Shown: positions 24,843 to 34,499, numbered from the stretch's first letter. The stretch: 64,000 nucleotides of DNA from Eutrophocola sp965661105 (GCA_965661105.1 CBFICR010000001.1:62001-126000); one strand, 5' to 3'. Program-made: numbers and translations. Notes: a model not told the origin generated them from the sequence alone.

Positions 24843-25913
24843 ATGACGCTTCTTATTGTCTATATCGCTATTGCCCTGACTTTCTCCTTCTTCTGCTCTA
24901 TTTCTGAAGCCGTATTGTTATGTACCTCCAAGGCCCACATCACTTTGATGGAGCAGCAGGAACACTCAAGCGGGCAGTTAATGCGGGAGCTCAAAGATGA
25001 TATTAACAAACCCCTGGCAGCAATCCTGACCCTTAATACCTTTGCCCACACAATTGGGGCTGCAGGCGCAGGGGCCCAGGCTGCAATCGTATTTGGCAGC
25101 GCCTGGGTCGGTGCAGCTTCTGCCGTACTGACTCTGCTGATTCTGGTTTTTTCTGAAATCATTCCAAAGACACTTGGCGCTGTCTATTGGCGTCAATTAG
25201 CAGGTTTCACTGCGCGCTCCTTAAAAATACTGGTCTGGATTCTTTCGCCCTTTGTCTGGTTTTCAGAAAAAATCACCAGGGGCATCGCTACCAATGAAGG
25301 ACCGGAAGGATTTTCCCGGGCTGAATTTGTAGCAATGGCCGAACTGGGAGAACAGGAAGGCCAGCTGGACCAACATGAATCACGCATCCTGAGAAATATA
25401 TTTCTGTTACATGAAACGCCAGTCAAAGCAGTGATGACGCCCAGGCCTGTAGTTTTTTCCTTGCCTGAAGCAATGACCGTAGATACTTTTTTTAGCGCCT
25501 ATCATGATTCGCGTTTTTCAAGGGTACCAATCTATATTGAGGATCGCGAACACCTGACCGGCTTCGTTCTCAAGAGTGATTTAATGCTGGCTAAAGCCCG
25601 AGGTAATGCAGAAAGCAATCTGAAGCAGTACCAACGGGAGCTCAAGGCTATGCTCGAAACAAAAACTGTTTATGATGCATTTGAACTGCTTATCACACAT
25701 CGCTTACATATCATCATGATCGTCGATGAATATGGAGGTATGGCAGGCATAGTCACGCTGGAAGACATTCTGGAAACCCTGCTTGGTCTGGAAATCATGG
25801 ATGAAAAAGACAAACAGGTAGATATGCAGGAACATGCCAGAAAACTATGGCGTAAACGCGCCACCGCAATGGGCCTCAAACTTTCCTCACTTTATGAAAA
25901 TGAAGCTGATTAA
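24843..25913 (+). CDS. CNNM/HlyC-CorC family protein with CBS pair
   Basis: A 356-residue protein: a DUF21/CNNM transmembrane domain (~1-170, LLIVYIAIALTFSFFCSISE, then FAHTIGAAGAGAQAAIVFGS and VFSEIIPKTLGAVYW), an acidic linker, and a CBS pair (~205-330; AVMTPRPVVFSLPEAMTVDT and HIIMIVDEYGGMAGIVTLED). CNNM proteins export Mg2+ or Na+ or regulate Mg2+ homeostasis. The C-terminal CorC/HlyC domain is missing: the protein ends ~40 residues after the CBS pair. ATG 24843 is chosen because it opens directly into the first helix. It stands near the universal-stress and P-type ATPase genes, supporting a cation-homeostasis block. Confidence 0.85.
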   Translation: MTLLIVYIAIALTFSFFCSISEAVLLCTSKAHITLMEQQEHSSGQLMRELKDDINKPLAAILTLNTFAHTIGAAGAGAQAAIVFGSAWVGAASAVLTLLILVFSEIIPKTLGAVYWRQLAGFTARSLKILVWILSPFVWFSEKITRGIATNEGPEGFSRAEFVAMAELGEQEGQLDQHESRILRNIFLLHETPVKAVMTPRPVVFSLPEAMTVDTFFSAYHDSRFSRVPIYIEDREHLTGFVLKSDLMLAKARGNAESNLKQYQRELKAMLETKTVYDAFELLITHRLHIIMIVDEYGGMAGIVTLEDILETLLGLEIMDEKDKQVDMQEHARKLWRKRATAMGLKLSSLYENEAD

Positions 25914-26062
25914 TCGCCTGTTAGCCTTAATCACCGCCAGCAACAAAAGTTAGGTCATTAAGTATTCAGCGGCCCGTTCAGCGGCATCATGAAAAGGTTG
26001 CTGCATTCCAGGCTACATTATCAAATTCAATAGCAATCTATATGAAAGCCTTGTTCTTTAAT

Positions 26063-26992
26063 TTATCCCAGTACCGGAGAGACAAACTTTGCAGGCTTGA
26101 TGGCTAAAACAGAGATATCTATTCGATTTAAAATTTGTTCCGCGGTATTGCCAATAAAAAAACCGGGAATCCCTGAGCGGCCCACCGTACCCATAATAAT
26201 TAATTCTGCGCCGACTTCCTCAGCGCATTGCGGGACAACCTCCCTGGCATCACCTTTTATCAGGTGAAGTTCAGGTTGCAGGTAATCAGCTGCCTTTTTA
26301 CCCAGCGATTTCAGGTGGGTATTGGTAATTTCATTAAGCCAGTGACGCCGACTTATGCCCTCGTTTCTAACCATTTCATCAACTTCAGCATCCGAGAAGT
26401 CCATCCGCACAGACCTGAATTTACTCTCAAGCTCAAATTGCCATGCATGTACGATATGAAGTTCAGCAAATTCAGCGATCGCCAGAGAGGAAGAAAGCTC
26501 TAAAAGCTGCTGATTTAGCGCAGCACTTTCCGGGTTTTCCGGTTCATAATCCAGCGCAACGAGTATCCTGTCATAATCCTGATGATGAACATCTTTGATG
26601 AGCCACAAGGGACAAGGGCATTTACGCAGCAACTTTATATCCGTACCTCCATACACATGTGCTTCATTATCAAGTGACTTGATCAGTAAATCATGCCCGT
26701 ACTGGATTACTTCCTTTATGATCTCAATGAAAGGTTTGCCCACCAGAACTTTCAATTCAAGATCGCCTTCTGACAAGACAGTATTCTTTATCAAACCTTC
26801 AAGATGTTCCCGTTGCTGCTCAATCAAGAGGTCAAGCAAATTTGTCACCCCCCTGCTTCGGGGTGGCTCAACAACACAGATTACCTTTAGTCGAGCCTGA
26901 TTACTCTTTACCAGGTTGAGCGCACGTTGAAATGCCGCGCTTTCATCACCCTCTGAATTGCTTACAAAAAGTATATTTGAGAACCGTTTCAT
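26063..26992 (-). CDS. Tandem universal stress protein (UspE-like)
   Basis: A 309-residue protein with two USP domains. Domain 1 (~1-140) starts KRFSNILFVSNSEGDE. Domain 2 (~150-305) starts DYDRILVALDYEPEN and ends with the ATP-binding G-2x-G-9x-G-(S/T) type motif (MGTVGRSGIPGFFIGNTAEQ). UspE-like proteins protect cells under growth arrest and energy stress. Three ATGs are close together (27001, 26998, 26992); 26992 gives the standard N-terminus and AGGA lies 10 bases upstream. It diverges from the second USP gene across a 241-bp gap. Confidence 0.85.
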   Translation of the reverse strand: MKRFSNILFVSNSEGDESAAFQRALNLVKSNQARLKVICVVEPPRSRGVTNLLDLLIEQQREHLEGLIKNTVLSEGDLELKVLVGKPFIEIIKEVIQYGHDLLIKSLDNEAHVYGGTDIKLLRKCPCPLWLIKDVHHQDYDRILVALDYEPENPESAALNQQLLELSSSLAIAEFAELHIVHAWQFELESKFRSVRMDFSDAEVDEMVRNEGISRRHWLNEITNTHLKSLGKKAADYLQPELHLIKGDAREVVPQCAEEVGAELIIMGTVGRSGIPGFFIGNTAEQILNRIDISVLAIKPAKFVSPVLG

Positions 26993-27233
26993 ACTCATCA
27001 TGTCCTGATTTTAAAAGCCCTGTTCTGACGATAAATTTAAAAAGCCCAGACAATAACAATTGTAAGTTAGTTCGAAATAAATGCCGCTACAATAATGAAA
27101 GGTTATTCCTATCATAAAAATAAATACAGCCAATAGCATTTTGCGCTAGCTTCTTATAATAAAAATACGGTACACCAGCAAATTAATTCCTTACAGGTTA
27201 TTACCTGTCAACTTTAACGGGGGAGCAAGCATC

Positions 27234-28100
27234 ATGAGATCTATTACAATACCTGTGGCCGACAGAATGGAGTGCATCTGCGCTTTGGACACCACATTCA
27301 AACTGGGAAAATCTCTCAATGCCGACATTGTCGGCTACCATGTGCAACCGGGTAAAGACACACCCATTGATATCCATAGTGGAGAATTATGGGCTGGAGC
27401 CGCCCTGGTTTCTCCGGTCTGGACTATCGACAATGATGAAGAAATCAAAAAGTCGGCAGCGAATGCAAAAGCATTATTTGAACGCATGGCTAAAAAACAT
27501 GCTTACCCCATATCCACCAGGCATGGCAGCCCGGAAAAGCCCTGTGCCATATTCAAAACCAGAGAAGGGGATCCCGGAGCGCTGTTTGCGTCTGTTGGCC
27601 CATTACATGACTTGATTGTGGTTTCGCGCCCGCCCAAAAAAGGCGGCCAGAAAGCCTATAGCATCATGGTTTCAGCCCTGCTTGATGCCTCTACGCCAGT
27701 ACTTCTGTTACCACAGGAAAAAGTTAACCTGTCTACCAATAACATTGCTATTGCATGGAATGGTGGAAGAGCGGAAGCCTTGTTGGTGCATGAAACATTA
27801 CCCTTACTGAAAACAGCCAAAAAAGTTACCCTGCTTACTGTGGGAAAACAAAGCGGAAAAGGACCGACCGGGGAAGAAATGTGCTCTTACCTCTCAGCTC
27901 ACGGTATCAAAGCCCGTGCTCAGGTTGCCAAAGGGAAAAATGCCGGCAAAGCCCTTGAACAGGCGGCTGACGACCAAAAGGCTGACCTGCTTCTTTGTGG
28001 TGCCTATACCCGTGGGCGCATCCGGGAGATGATTATTGGCGGTGTTACTGAGTACCTGATTAATAAATCCGAAAGGCCCATAGTCATGCTACATGTCTGA
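27234..28100 (+). CDS. Universal stress protein (tandem, divergent first domain)
   Basis: A 288-residue USP-like protein: domain 1 (MRSITIPVADRMECICALDT) lacks the glycine-rich ATP motif, while domain 2 (~165-288; NIAIAWNGGRAEALLV and CGAYTRGRIREMIIGGVTEY) resembles USP domains of the type ending LINKSERPIVMLHV. A good ribosome site (GGGGGAG) precedes the ATG. It lies 128 bp upstream of the alcohol dehydrogenase gene, with the FNR box in the gap. Role inferred: stress or hypoxia survival. Confidence 0.85.
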   Translation: MRSITIPVADRMECICALDTTFKLGKSLNADIVGYHVQPGKDTPIDIHSGELWAGAALVSPVWTIDNDEEIKKSAANAKALFERMAKKHAYPISTRHGSPEKPCAIFKTREGDPGALFASVGPLHDLIVVSRPPKKGGQKAYSIMVSALLDASTPVLLLPQEKVNLSTNNIAIAWNGGRAEALLVHETLPLLKTAKKVTLLTVGKQSGKGPTGEEMCSYLSAHGIKARAQVAKGKNAGKALEQAADDQKADLLLCGAYTRGRIREMIIGGVTEYLINKSERPIVMLHV

Positions 28101-28154
28101 TTTTTTTCAGGGGGCGGGGAAACCAGGTCTTTTAATATCAAGCCCTGCCTCTTG

Positions 28155-28168
28155 TTGATACAAATCAA
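28155..28168 (+). promoter_or_regulatory. FNR/ANR box with class II spacing upstream of the alcohol dehydrogenase
   Basis: TTGATACAAATCAA is a perfect match to TTGAT-N4-ATCAA. A candidate -10 element TAGAAT (28192-28197) puts the start site near 28203-28204, so the box is centred at about -42, the position from which FNR activates class II promoters. The downstream genes are alcohol dehydrogenase and the P-type ATPase. Confidence 0.8.
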
Positions 28169-28228
28169 GTTATTCTGAAGCCGCTTGATTTTAGAATCCC
28201 TGAAACCAACAGACCAGAAGGAATTGTC

Positions 28229-29305
28229 ATGTCCAGCAAAATGAAAGCCGCTCTTTTCATCGAACCAGGTCGCATAATCCTGGATGAAAAACCTGTCCCT
28301 GATATCGGTCCCAATGATGCCTTGATCCGCATAACGACGACCACGATTTGTGGTACCGATATCCATATACTCAAGGGCGAATACCCGGTGGCAAAAGGAC
28401 TCACCATCGGGCACGAACCTGTTGGAGTGATTGAAAAGCTGGGGTCAAACGTTACCGGCTACACAGAAGGGCAACGTGTTATTGCAGGCGCCATATGTCC
28501 CAGCGGACATTCCTATGCCTGTCTTGATGGCCTGCATTCACAGGATGGACAAAGCTCCAGACATGGACTCAAACCTCTGGGAGGCTGGCGATTTGGTAAC
28601 ACCATTGATGGTTCACAGGCCGAATATCTGTGCGTACCTGACGCTATGGCAAACCTCGCACCGGTCCCGGACGGCCTGACTGATGAACAGGTACTTATGT
28701 GTCCGGACATCATGTCCACCGGGTTTGCCGGTGCGGAAGCCGCCAATATCAAGATAGGTGATGTGGTTGCAGTGTTTGCCCAGGGACCTATTGGTTTGTG
28801 TGCCACAGCTGGCGCAAGACTGCGGGGTGCCTCCAAAATTATTGCCGTAGAGACAGTACCGGAACGCATGGCTGTGGCCAGACAAATGGGCGCAGATGAA
28901 GTCGTTGATTTCAGCAAGGTGGATGTTGTTGATGAGATACTCAAGCTCACAGAAGGCCGCGGTGTAGATGCTGCCATTGAAGCGCTGGGCCTTCAGTCTA
29001 CCTTTGAGGCCTGCCTGCGCGTACTTAAACCCGGCGGCACCCTTTCCAGCCTGGGCGTCTATTCAGAAGATTTACGAATACCGCTGGATGCCTTCCATGC
29101 CGGACTGGGAGACAACCGCATCGTGACCTCCCTTTGCCCTGGTGGCAAGGAACGCATGAGACGCCTGATGAACATCATTGAGAGTGATCGGGTTGACCTG
29201 AAAGCGCTTGTCACACATCACTTCAAACTTGATGAGATCGAGGACGCTTACGAGCTTTTTTCCCATCAACGGGACGGCGTCCTCAAAGTTGCTATCACTA
29301 CCTGA
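28229..29305 (+). CDS. Zinc-dependent secondary alcohol dehydrogenase
   Basis: A 358-residue medium-chain dehydrogenase. Catalytic zinc ligands are visible as TICGTDIH (Cys), GHEPVGVI (His-Glu) and CPDIMSTGFAGAE (Asp), the Cys-His-Asp set of secondary alcohol dehydrogenases like those of Thermoanaerobacter and Clostridium beijerinckii. The structural-zinc Cys cluster is absent, and the segment SRHGLKPLGGWRFGNTIDGS resembles those enzymes. The nucleotide site FAQGPIGLCATAG is followed by IIAVETVPERM; the Glu suggests NAD rather than NADP. FNR-controlled expression suggests a fermentative or redox-balancing role under low oxygen. The ATPase gene follows after 36 bp. Confidence 0.9.
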   Translation: MSSKMKAALFIEPGRIILDEKPVPDIGPNDALIRITTTTICGTDIHILKGEYPVAKGLTIGHEPVGVIEKLGSNVTGYTEGQRVIAGAICPSGHSYACLDGLHSQDGQSSRHGLKPLGGWRFGNTIDGSQAEYLCVPDAMANLAPVPDGLTDEQVLMCPDIMSTGFAGAEAANIKIGDVVAVFAQGPIGLCATAGARLRGASKIIAVETVPERMAVARQMGADEVVDFSKVDVVDEILKLTEGRGVDAAIEALGLQSTFEACLRVLKPGGTLSSLGVYSEDLRIPLDAFHAGLGDNRIVTSLCPGGKERMRRLMNIIESDRVDLKALVTHHFKLDEIEDAYELFSHQRDGVLKVAITT

Positions 29306-29341
29306 ACAGCCTATGCATAGCTGCCTTGAGGAGCCCGGCAA

Positions 29342-32059
29342 ATGAAGTCGGAAAGTGTAAATACACCCGGGAGTAACTGGCATACATTAACTGTGGAACA
29401 GGTACTTGATGAGTTAAGCGCCGATGCCAATGGCCTTTCCAATGATGAGGCTGTGGCTCGACTGCAAAAATACGGACCAAACCGGTTACAGGAAACAGCA
29501 AAACGCAGTGGACTGGTTCGCTTTTTATTACATTTTCACAATATTCTGATTTATGTCCTGCTGGGATCTGCCGTAATCACTGCAGCGCTTGGCCATCTTA
29601 TCGACACCCTGGTAATCCTGGCTGTTGTCATTGCCAATGCCATGATTGGCTATGTACAGGAAGGTAAAGCAGAAAAAGCCATGGATGCCATCCATAAGAT
29701 GCTCGCACTCAAGGCGTCCGTACTTAGAAATGGTGAACGAAAAGAGCTTGAGGGAGAACAGCTGGTTCCCGGGGATATCGTATTACTGGAAGCGGGTGAC
29801 AAAGTGCCTGCCGATCTGCGAATTTTGCGCTCCAGCAGCCTGCAGATTCAGGAGGCTGTACTGACTGGCGAATCCTTGCCGGTAGAAAAAAACACCCACG
29901 TCGTGAAGTCTGACGCCTCCCTCGGTGACAGGGAATGCATGGCATATAGCGGCACACTGGTGACCAGCGGACAAGGCCAGGGCATCGTGGTGGCAACCGG
30001 TGACAGCTCGGAGATCGGCCGTATCAGCGGTATGCTTTCCACTGTCGAAACACTCACCACGCCATTGGTCGGGCAAATGAATGTGTTTGCACGATGGCTC
30101 ACCATCCTGATACTGATAATCGCATTTGTACTTCTCACGTTTGGCTATTTCGTCGAGCATTTCGACTTTTCCACCATGTTCATGGCCGTGGTTGGTCTTT
30201 CAGTGGCTGCCATCCCCGAAGGCCTGCCTGCTGTTTTGACCATCACACTTGCCGTGGGTGTTCAGGCCATGGCACGACGCAAAGCCATTGTACGACGCTT
30301 GCCCGCCATCGAAACCCTTGGCTCTGTCTCGGTAATCTGTACCGACAAGACGGGAACCCTGACACGCAACGAAATGATGGTGGGTTCGGTGGTGACACAG
30401 GCGCATCTGTTTTCGCTGAAAGGCGCAGGATACGAACCAAGGGGGGAGATCAGACTCAACGATGCTGTCGTCGATGTCAACGATCATGACATCCTCAACG
30501 AACTTGGGCGTTCGTCAGCTTTATGTAACGACGCAGCTCTTTATGAACGTAATGGCGTCTGGACCGTCGAAGGCGACCCTATGGAAGGCGCCCTGCTCGC
30601 GCTGTCCGGCAAAGTTGGTATAAACATTAAACAGGAAATCGCCAGCTGGCCACAAACCGATGTTATCCCCTTCGATGCCAAGCATCGTTTCATGGCCACG
30701 CTGAATCATGATCATGAGCATCAAGCCTTTATTTTCGTCAAAGGGGCACCAGAGCAAATTTTGGCGATGTGCAAAGAGCAGCGCACAGAACCTGGTCAAA
30801 GCGAGACGCTGAATGCGAAATACTGGCATAAAAAGGCTGAGGATATTGCGGCTCAGGGACAACGCGTACTGGCATTTGCGCTCAAACCGGTGCCTGCGGA
30901 ATACACCGTCCTGGAATTCTCCGATGTTCAGGAGGGCCTGATATTGATAGGACTGGTGGGACTAATTGATCCGCCGCGCCCTGAAGCTGTCAAGGCTATC
31001 GGGGAATGCAAAAACGCCGGAATTCGCGTAAAAATGATCACCGGCGATCACAAGGCGACTGCCGCGGCCATCGGCAAGCAGATCGGCCTGCAAAATCCGG
31101 ACAAGGTGCTAACAGGCGCTGATCTCGACGCGATGGATGATCCTGCTCTTGCGGCGATTGTCCTTGATACGGATATATTTGCCCGTACCAGCCCGGAGCA
31201 CAAGTTGCGCCTGGTGATGGCGCTGCAGTCACACAATATGACTGTTGCGATGACCGGCGACGGCGTGAATGACGCCCCGGCACTAAAACGGGCGGATGTA
31301 GGTATTGCCATGGGGCTTAAAGGCAGCGATGCGGCGAAAGAAGCGGCCGAGTTTGTGCTTGCCGACGATAACTTCGCTTCCATAGCCGCCGCTGTAAGAG
31401 AGGGACGGACGGTTTATGACAATATCAAAAAAGTCATAAGCTGGACCTTGCCCACCAATGCAGGCGAAGCATTGACGATTGTCGTGGCCTTGCTGTTCGG
31501 AATGACCCTGCCGATCACGCCGATACAGATTCTCTGGATCAATATGATCACTGCCGTCACGCTCGGCATCGCACTGGCGTTTGAACCTACCGAGGCCAAC
31601 ACCATGCGACGCCCACCGCGCCCCAGAAATGAGCCACTGTTATCCGGCGAACTGGTATGGCATATCCTGCTGGTTTCAAGTCTGTTCCTGGGCGGTGTTT
31701 ATGGAATGTACAGTTATGCAATCGATGCCGGCTATTCAACTGATCTGGCACGCACCATCGCACTGAACACCCTGGTGGTAATGGAAATCTTCCACCTGTT
31801 CTTTATCAGAAACATCTATGGCACATCGTTAACCTGGGAAGCTGTCAAAGGCACAAAGGTGGTTTGGGCCACGGTCATGGGTGTCACTGCAGCTCAATTT
31901 GCAATTACCTATACTCCACCATTGCAAACAATTTTTGGTACCAGCCCTGTACCATTTTGGGATGGTGTTATTATTTTCGGTGTCGGCGTCGTGCTTTTCA
32001 TCATAATTGAAACAGAAAAACAACTTCGGCTGCGCGTGCGTAAAAATCAACCCGCATAA
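29342..32059 (+). CDS. P2-type cation-transporting ATPase
   Basis: A 905-residue P-type ATPase with N-terminal cation ATPase domain, actuator TGESLPVEKN, phosphorylation site DKTGTLTRNEM, hinge MTGDGVNDAPALK and ~10 helices. M4 has IPEGLPAVLTI. In M5 the Asn and Glu of the Ca2+ site are kept (TNAGEALTI), but in M6 the SERCA motif N-x-x-T-D reads N-x-x-T-A (LWINMITAVTLG). This changes one Ca2+ ligand, so ion specificity (Ca2+, Na+, Mg2+) is open. It is probably co-transcribed with the FNR-controlled dehydrogenase. The pairing with universal stress proteins parallels the CtpF plus USP content of the mycobacterial dormancy regulon. Confidence 0.9.
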   Translation: MKSESVNTPGSNWHTLTVEQVLDELSADANGLSNDEAVARLQKYGPNRLQETAKRSGLVRFLLHFHNILIYVLLGSAVITAALGHLIDTLVILAVVIANAMIGYVQEGKAEKAMDAIHKMLALKASVLRNGERKELEGEQLVPGDIVLLEAGDKVPADLRILRSSSLQIQEAVLTGESLPVEKNTHVVKSDASLGDRECMAYSGTLVTSGQGQGIVVATGDSSEIGRISGMLSTVETLTTPLVGQMNVFARWLTILILIIAFVLLTFGYFVEHFDFSTMFMAVVGLSVAAIPEGLPAVLTITLAVGVQAMARRKAIVRRLPAIETLGSVSVICTDKTGTLTRNEMMVGSVVTQAHLFSLKGAGYEPRGEIRLNDAVVDVNDHDILNELGRSSALCNDAALYERNGVWTVEGDPMEGALLALSGKVGINIKQEIASWPQTDVIPFDAKHRFMATLNHDHEHQAFIFVKGAPEQILAMCKEQRTEPGQSETLNAKYWHKKAEDIAAQGQRVLAFALKPVPAEYTVLEFSDVQEGLILIGLVGLIDPPRPEAVKAIGECKNAGIRVKMITGDHKATAAAIGKQIGLQNPDKVLTGADLDAMDDPALAAIVLDTDIFARTSPEHKLRLVMALQSHNMTVAMTGDGVNDAPALKRADVGIAMGLKGSDAAKEAAEFVLADDNFASIAAAVREGRTVYDNIKKVISWTLPTNAGEALTIVVALLFGMTLPITPIQILWINMITAVTLGIALAFEPTEANTMRRPPRPRNEPLLSGELVWHILLVSSLFLGGVYGMYSYAIDAGYSTDLARTIALNTLVVMEIFHLFFIRNIYGTSLTWEAVKGTKVVWATVMGVTAAQFAITYTPPLQTIFGTSPVPFWDGVIIFGVGVVLFIIIETEKQLRLRVRKNQPA

Positions 32060-32169
32060 AACTCAAACTTACCTATGTCCACTATCACAATAAAACAGCT
32101 TACAGGCTTTCCTGCACATTGAAATAATTTGCTTTTACGGGGAATGAGAGAAATAAAGACATAAGTAAT

Positions 32170-32199
32170 GGTTGAAGTCTGAGAGCCGTTCAACCTTTT
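32170..32199. terminator. Terminator between the ATPase and sensor kinase genes
   Basis: The hairpin GGTTGAA (32170-32176) with TTCAACC (32189-32195) is followed by TTTT. It stands between convergent genes. The T-run is short, so efficiency is uncertain. Confidence 0.55.
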
Positions 32200-32210
32200 C
32201 AAATGCGGAA

Positions 32211-33611
32211 TCAGAATGGTATATACGTATTTTCGTTTTGATTAAACTGGATCACAAACCGGGTTCCTGTGCCCTCCTCTCTTTCCTCCAGGTATACATT
32301 GGCCCCATGAGCAAGGGCAATTTCCCGCACAATTGACAGTCCCAGACCACATCCTTCTCCAGCATCAGGCACGGGGCGAAAAAACCTGTCAAATATTCGA
32401 GGCCAATGCTCCCTGGCAATACCAGGACCATCATCATCAATTTCGATTCGCTCTCCCTGATCTGTCGACGTCAGGTTAACCCACACATGCCCGCCACTAG
32501 ACCCGTAAATAATAGCGTTTTCAATCAGGTTATGGATCATTTCCGTAATCAGGGTAATATCTCCAGGCACGGGAGATGCGTTTTCTGACAGACTTTGCAG
32601 AATCGTAATATTACTGTTGTGTGCGAGCCCGGTCAGTTCCGAGCAACAATTCCTGATAACGGCAGTCAGATTTACTTCTTCATTACGCAGTCCCCGGCCA
32701 AAAGCAGATTCTGCCCTTGCCAGCTTCATCAGCTGTGAATTTACATAGGCCATTTTGTCAGCAGCATGGACGATGCGTTCCAGAGCCAGAAGAACAACTT
32801 GCGGGTTATCAACATCGTGCTGGGCAAGCTGCGCCTGAAGCTTCATTCCGGCTAGAGGGGTGCGAATCTGATGAGCAATATTTCCAATGAATTGCTCACG
32901 TGAATTGATTGCTATTTCAATTCTAAATAGCAGCCGGTTGGTATTTTCGATCAGGCCTTGCAACTCTTTGGGAACCCGGTGCATTGAAATCGGAGTAAGG
33001 TCCTGGGGAGAGCGTTGATTCAGTTCCCGACTAATGCGCACCAGTGGCTTTAATCCTCGCTCAAATGCCACAGAAATAATAATCAGGACGGCCAACACCA
33101 GCACTATTTTGGATAAAATAACTTCGAACAAAAGCTCTCCAATTAGAGCCTGGCGTTTATTCAGTGTTTCGGCAACGGTAACAACCACAGGATTAACTGA
33201 ATTTTCCGGACCAAGAACACTTACGTTTCTGGTTCTCTGGTTATTAAAATTAAAATCAGAAAAGACCGGACCTTCGTATAACTCTTCGATGGAAGCAGTG
33301 GCATTCAGTGTCGCGGAACCGGCAATTAACTCGCCATTGCTCGTGCTTATCCGGTAGTAAATATCATCCATCTCATCCCATTCAAAAGCCTTGATACCTG
33401 CATCATCGGCAATGAATCTGACGGTACCATTCTGCTCCTCCAACTCCTGTACCAGGAAGTTTGCAGAATCAAGTAACCAGCGGTCAAATACCTGATTAGT
33501 GATATTTGTGCCGATACCATAGGAAACAAACGATTCAATGATAAGCAAAACAAGTAAGGGCCCTCCGACTATTAAAAGGAGTAGAGTTCGAAGTGAAAGT
33601 AATTTATCCAC
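32211..33611 (-). CDS. Sensor histidine kinase, TctE/QseC-like
   Basis: A 466-residue kinase with two membrane helices (~8-30 and ~162-184) flanking a ~130-residue periplasmic 2CSK_N-like sensor domain. The H-box is NIAHQIRTPLAGMK (~245), then the ATPase boxes NLIENAIIYG, DDGPGIAREH and GCGLGLSIVREI. The Gln after the His and the overall layout are like TctE. It directly follows its response regulator gene with no gap. TctE-type kinases often sense carboxylates or envelope signals, but here the ligand is unknown. The pair probably regulates its own promoter and perhaps the conduit (see the 34456 repeats). Confidence 0.9.
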   Translation of the reverse strand: MDKLLSLRTLLLLIVGGPLLVLLIIESFVSYGIGTNITNQVFDRWLLDSANFLVQELEEQNGTVRFIADDAGIKAFEWDEMDDIYYRISTSNGELIAGSATLNATASIEELYEGPVFSDFNFNNQRTRNVSVLGPENSVNPVVVTVAETLNKRQALIGELLFEVILSKIVLVLAVLIIISVAFERGLKPLVRISRELNQRSPQDLTPISMHRVPKELQGLIENTNRLLFRIEIAINSREQFIGNIAHQIRTPLAGMKLQAQLAQHDVDNPQVVLLALERIVHAADKMAYVNSQLMKLARAESAFGRGLRNEEVNLTAVIRNCCSELTGLAHNSNITILQSLSENASPVPGDITLITEMIHNLIENAIIYGSSGGHVWVNLTSTDQGERIEIDDDGPGIAREHWPRIFDRFFRPVPDAGEGCGLGLSIVREIALAHGANVYLEEREEGTGTRFVIQFNQNENTYIPF

Positions 33612-34277
33612 TTACTTTTCCTCGATCGCATACCCGACATTGCGAATGGTGTGAATAACCACACCGCTGTCCTTCAATCGACGTCTCATACGGTGTATGT
33701 AGACCTCTACGGCATTATCACCAATATCTTCATTGTCCTGGGCAAGTCGTTGTGCCAGGCGCACTTTGCTTACCACCCTGGGGGAGTTCAGCATGAGTGA
33801 TTCAAGTATTTCGAATTCCCGTGCAGGTAAATCCTGCACAGTTCCATTCAGGCTGAGCCTCCTGCTGAATGGATCAAGAGTCAGCGGACCCAGGTGAAGC
33901 TCCTTGTTAAATTGAATATGACTGCGACGCAAGAGCGCTTTTACTCTTGCATGGAGTTCCCTCAGATCAAAAGGTTTTTCCATGTAATCATCTGCCCCCG
34001 CGTCGAGCGCAGCAATCTGTTGATCCATACCGTCCCTTGCAGTAAGAACCAATACAGGTAAAGGCAACTTTTTAACCCGTATATTGTTTAAAACTTCCAG
34101 ACCATCCATGTCGGGTAAACCAAGATCAAGAATTACCAGATCATAATCGCAATGCTGGATATTGGTATTGGCGCTACCACCATCAGCCGCGTGCGTTACC
34201 TTGTAGTCTGCCATGGTAAGCGCTGACTGAAGGCCGCTGGCCAATAAGGCATCGTCTTCCACTATCAATACATTCAT
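33612..34277 (-). CDS. OmpR-family response regulator
   Basis: A 221-residue regulator: receiver domain (~1-118) with acidic pocket VEDD, phospho-Asp in DLVILDLGLPDMDG, Thr in VLTARDG and Lys in MEKPFDL; then a winged-helix DNA-binding domain (~125-220, LPAREFEILESLMLN and NAVEVYIHRMRRRLKDSGVV). ATG 34277 is chosen over 34289 because it opens directly into MNVLIVEDD and has GGAA six bases before it. Such regulators bind tandem direct repeats with ~11-bp period as dimers. The array at 34456-34499 upstream and the similar array at 7695-7749 are candidate targets. Confidence 0.9.
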   Translation of the reverse strand: MNVLIVEDDALLASGLQSALTMADYKVTHAADGGSANTNIQHCDYDLVILDLGLPDMDGLEVLNNIRVKKLPLPVLVLTARDGMDQQIAALDAGADDYMEKPFDLRELHARVKALLRRSHIQFNKELHLGPLTLDPFSRRLSLNGTVQDLPAREFEILESLMLNSPRVVSKVRLAQRLAQDNEDIGDNAVEVYIHRMRRRLKDSGVVIHTIRNVGYAIEEK

Positions 34278-34455
34278 CAAAAATTCCATTCCGGGTTAAT
34301 AACAAGCATTACAAATTCCCTGTCTGCCAGATAAAGCAGACAGGATTTTTAGTGCAGGTATGCTTGAGATGTAATTAAGGAATGTATCAATATCACAGAG
34401 ATTCGTAAGAATTCCCGATTTTTAGTACATGGATTTTCCTATCACCTTACCGGCT

Positions 34456-34499
34456 TATGAAAGGTTTTTGAAAGGTTAATGAAAGGTTGTAAAGGTAAC
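34456..34499 (+). promoter_or_regulatory. 11-bp direct repeats between divergent two-component operons
   Basis: The 11-mers TATGAAAGGTT (34456-34466), TTTGAAAGGTT (34467-34477) and AATGAAAGGTT (34478-34488) are contiguous; a fourth AAAGGTA follows at 34491-34497 out of phase. An inverted CACCTTACCGG lies at 34443-34453. The middle unit matches the conduit unit TTGGTAAGGTT at 9 of 11 positions. The 305-bp gap holds no gene. Possible autoregulatory operator for the OmpR-type regulator, also able to act on the NarL-type kinase gene. Confidence 0.6.
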
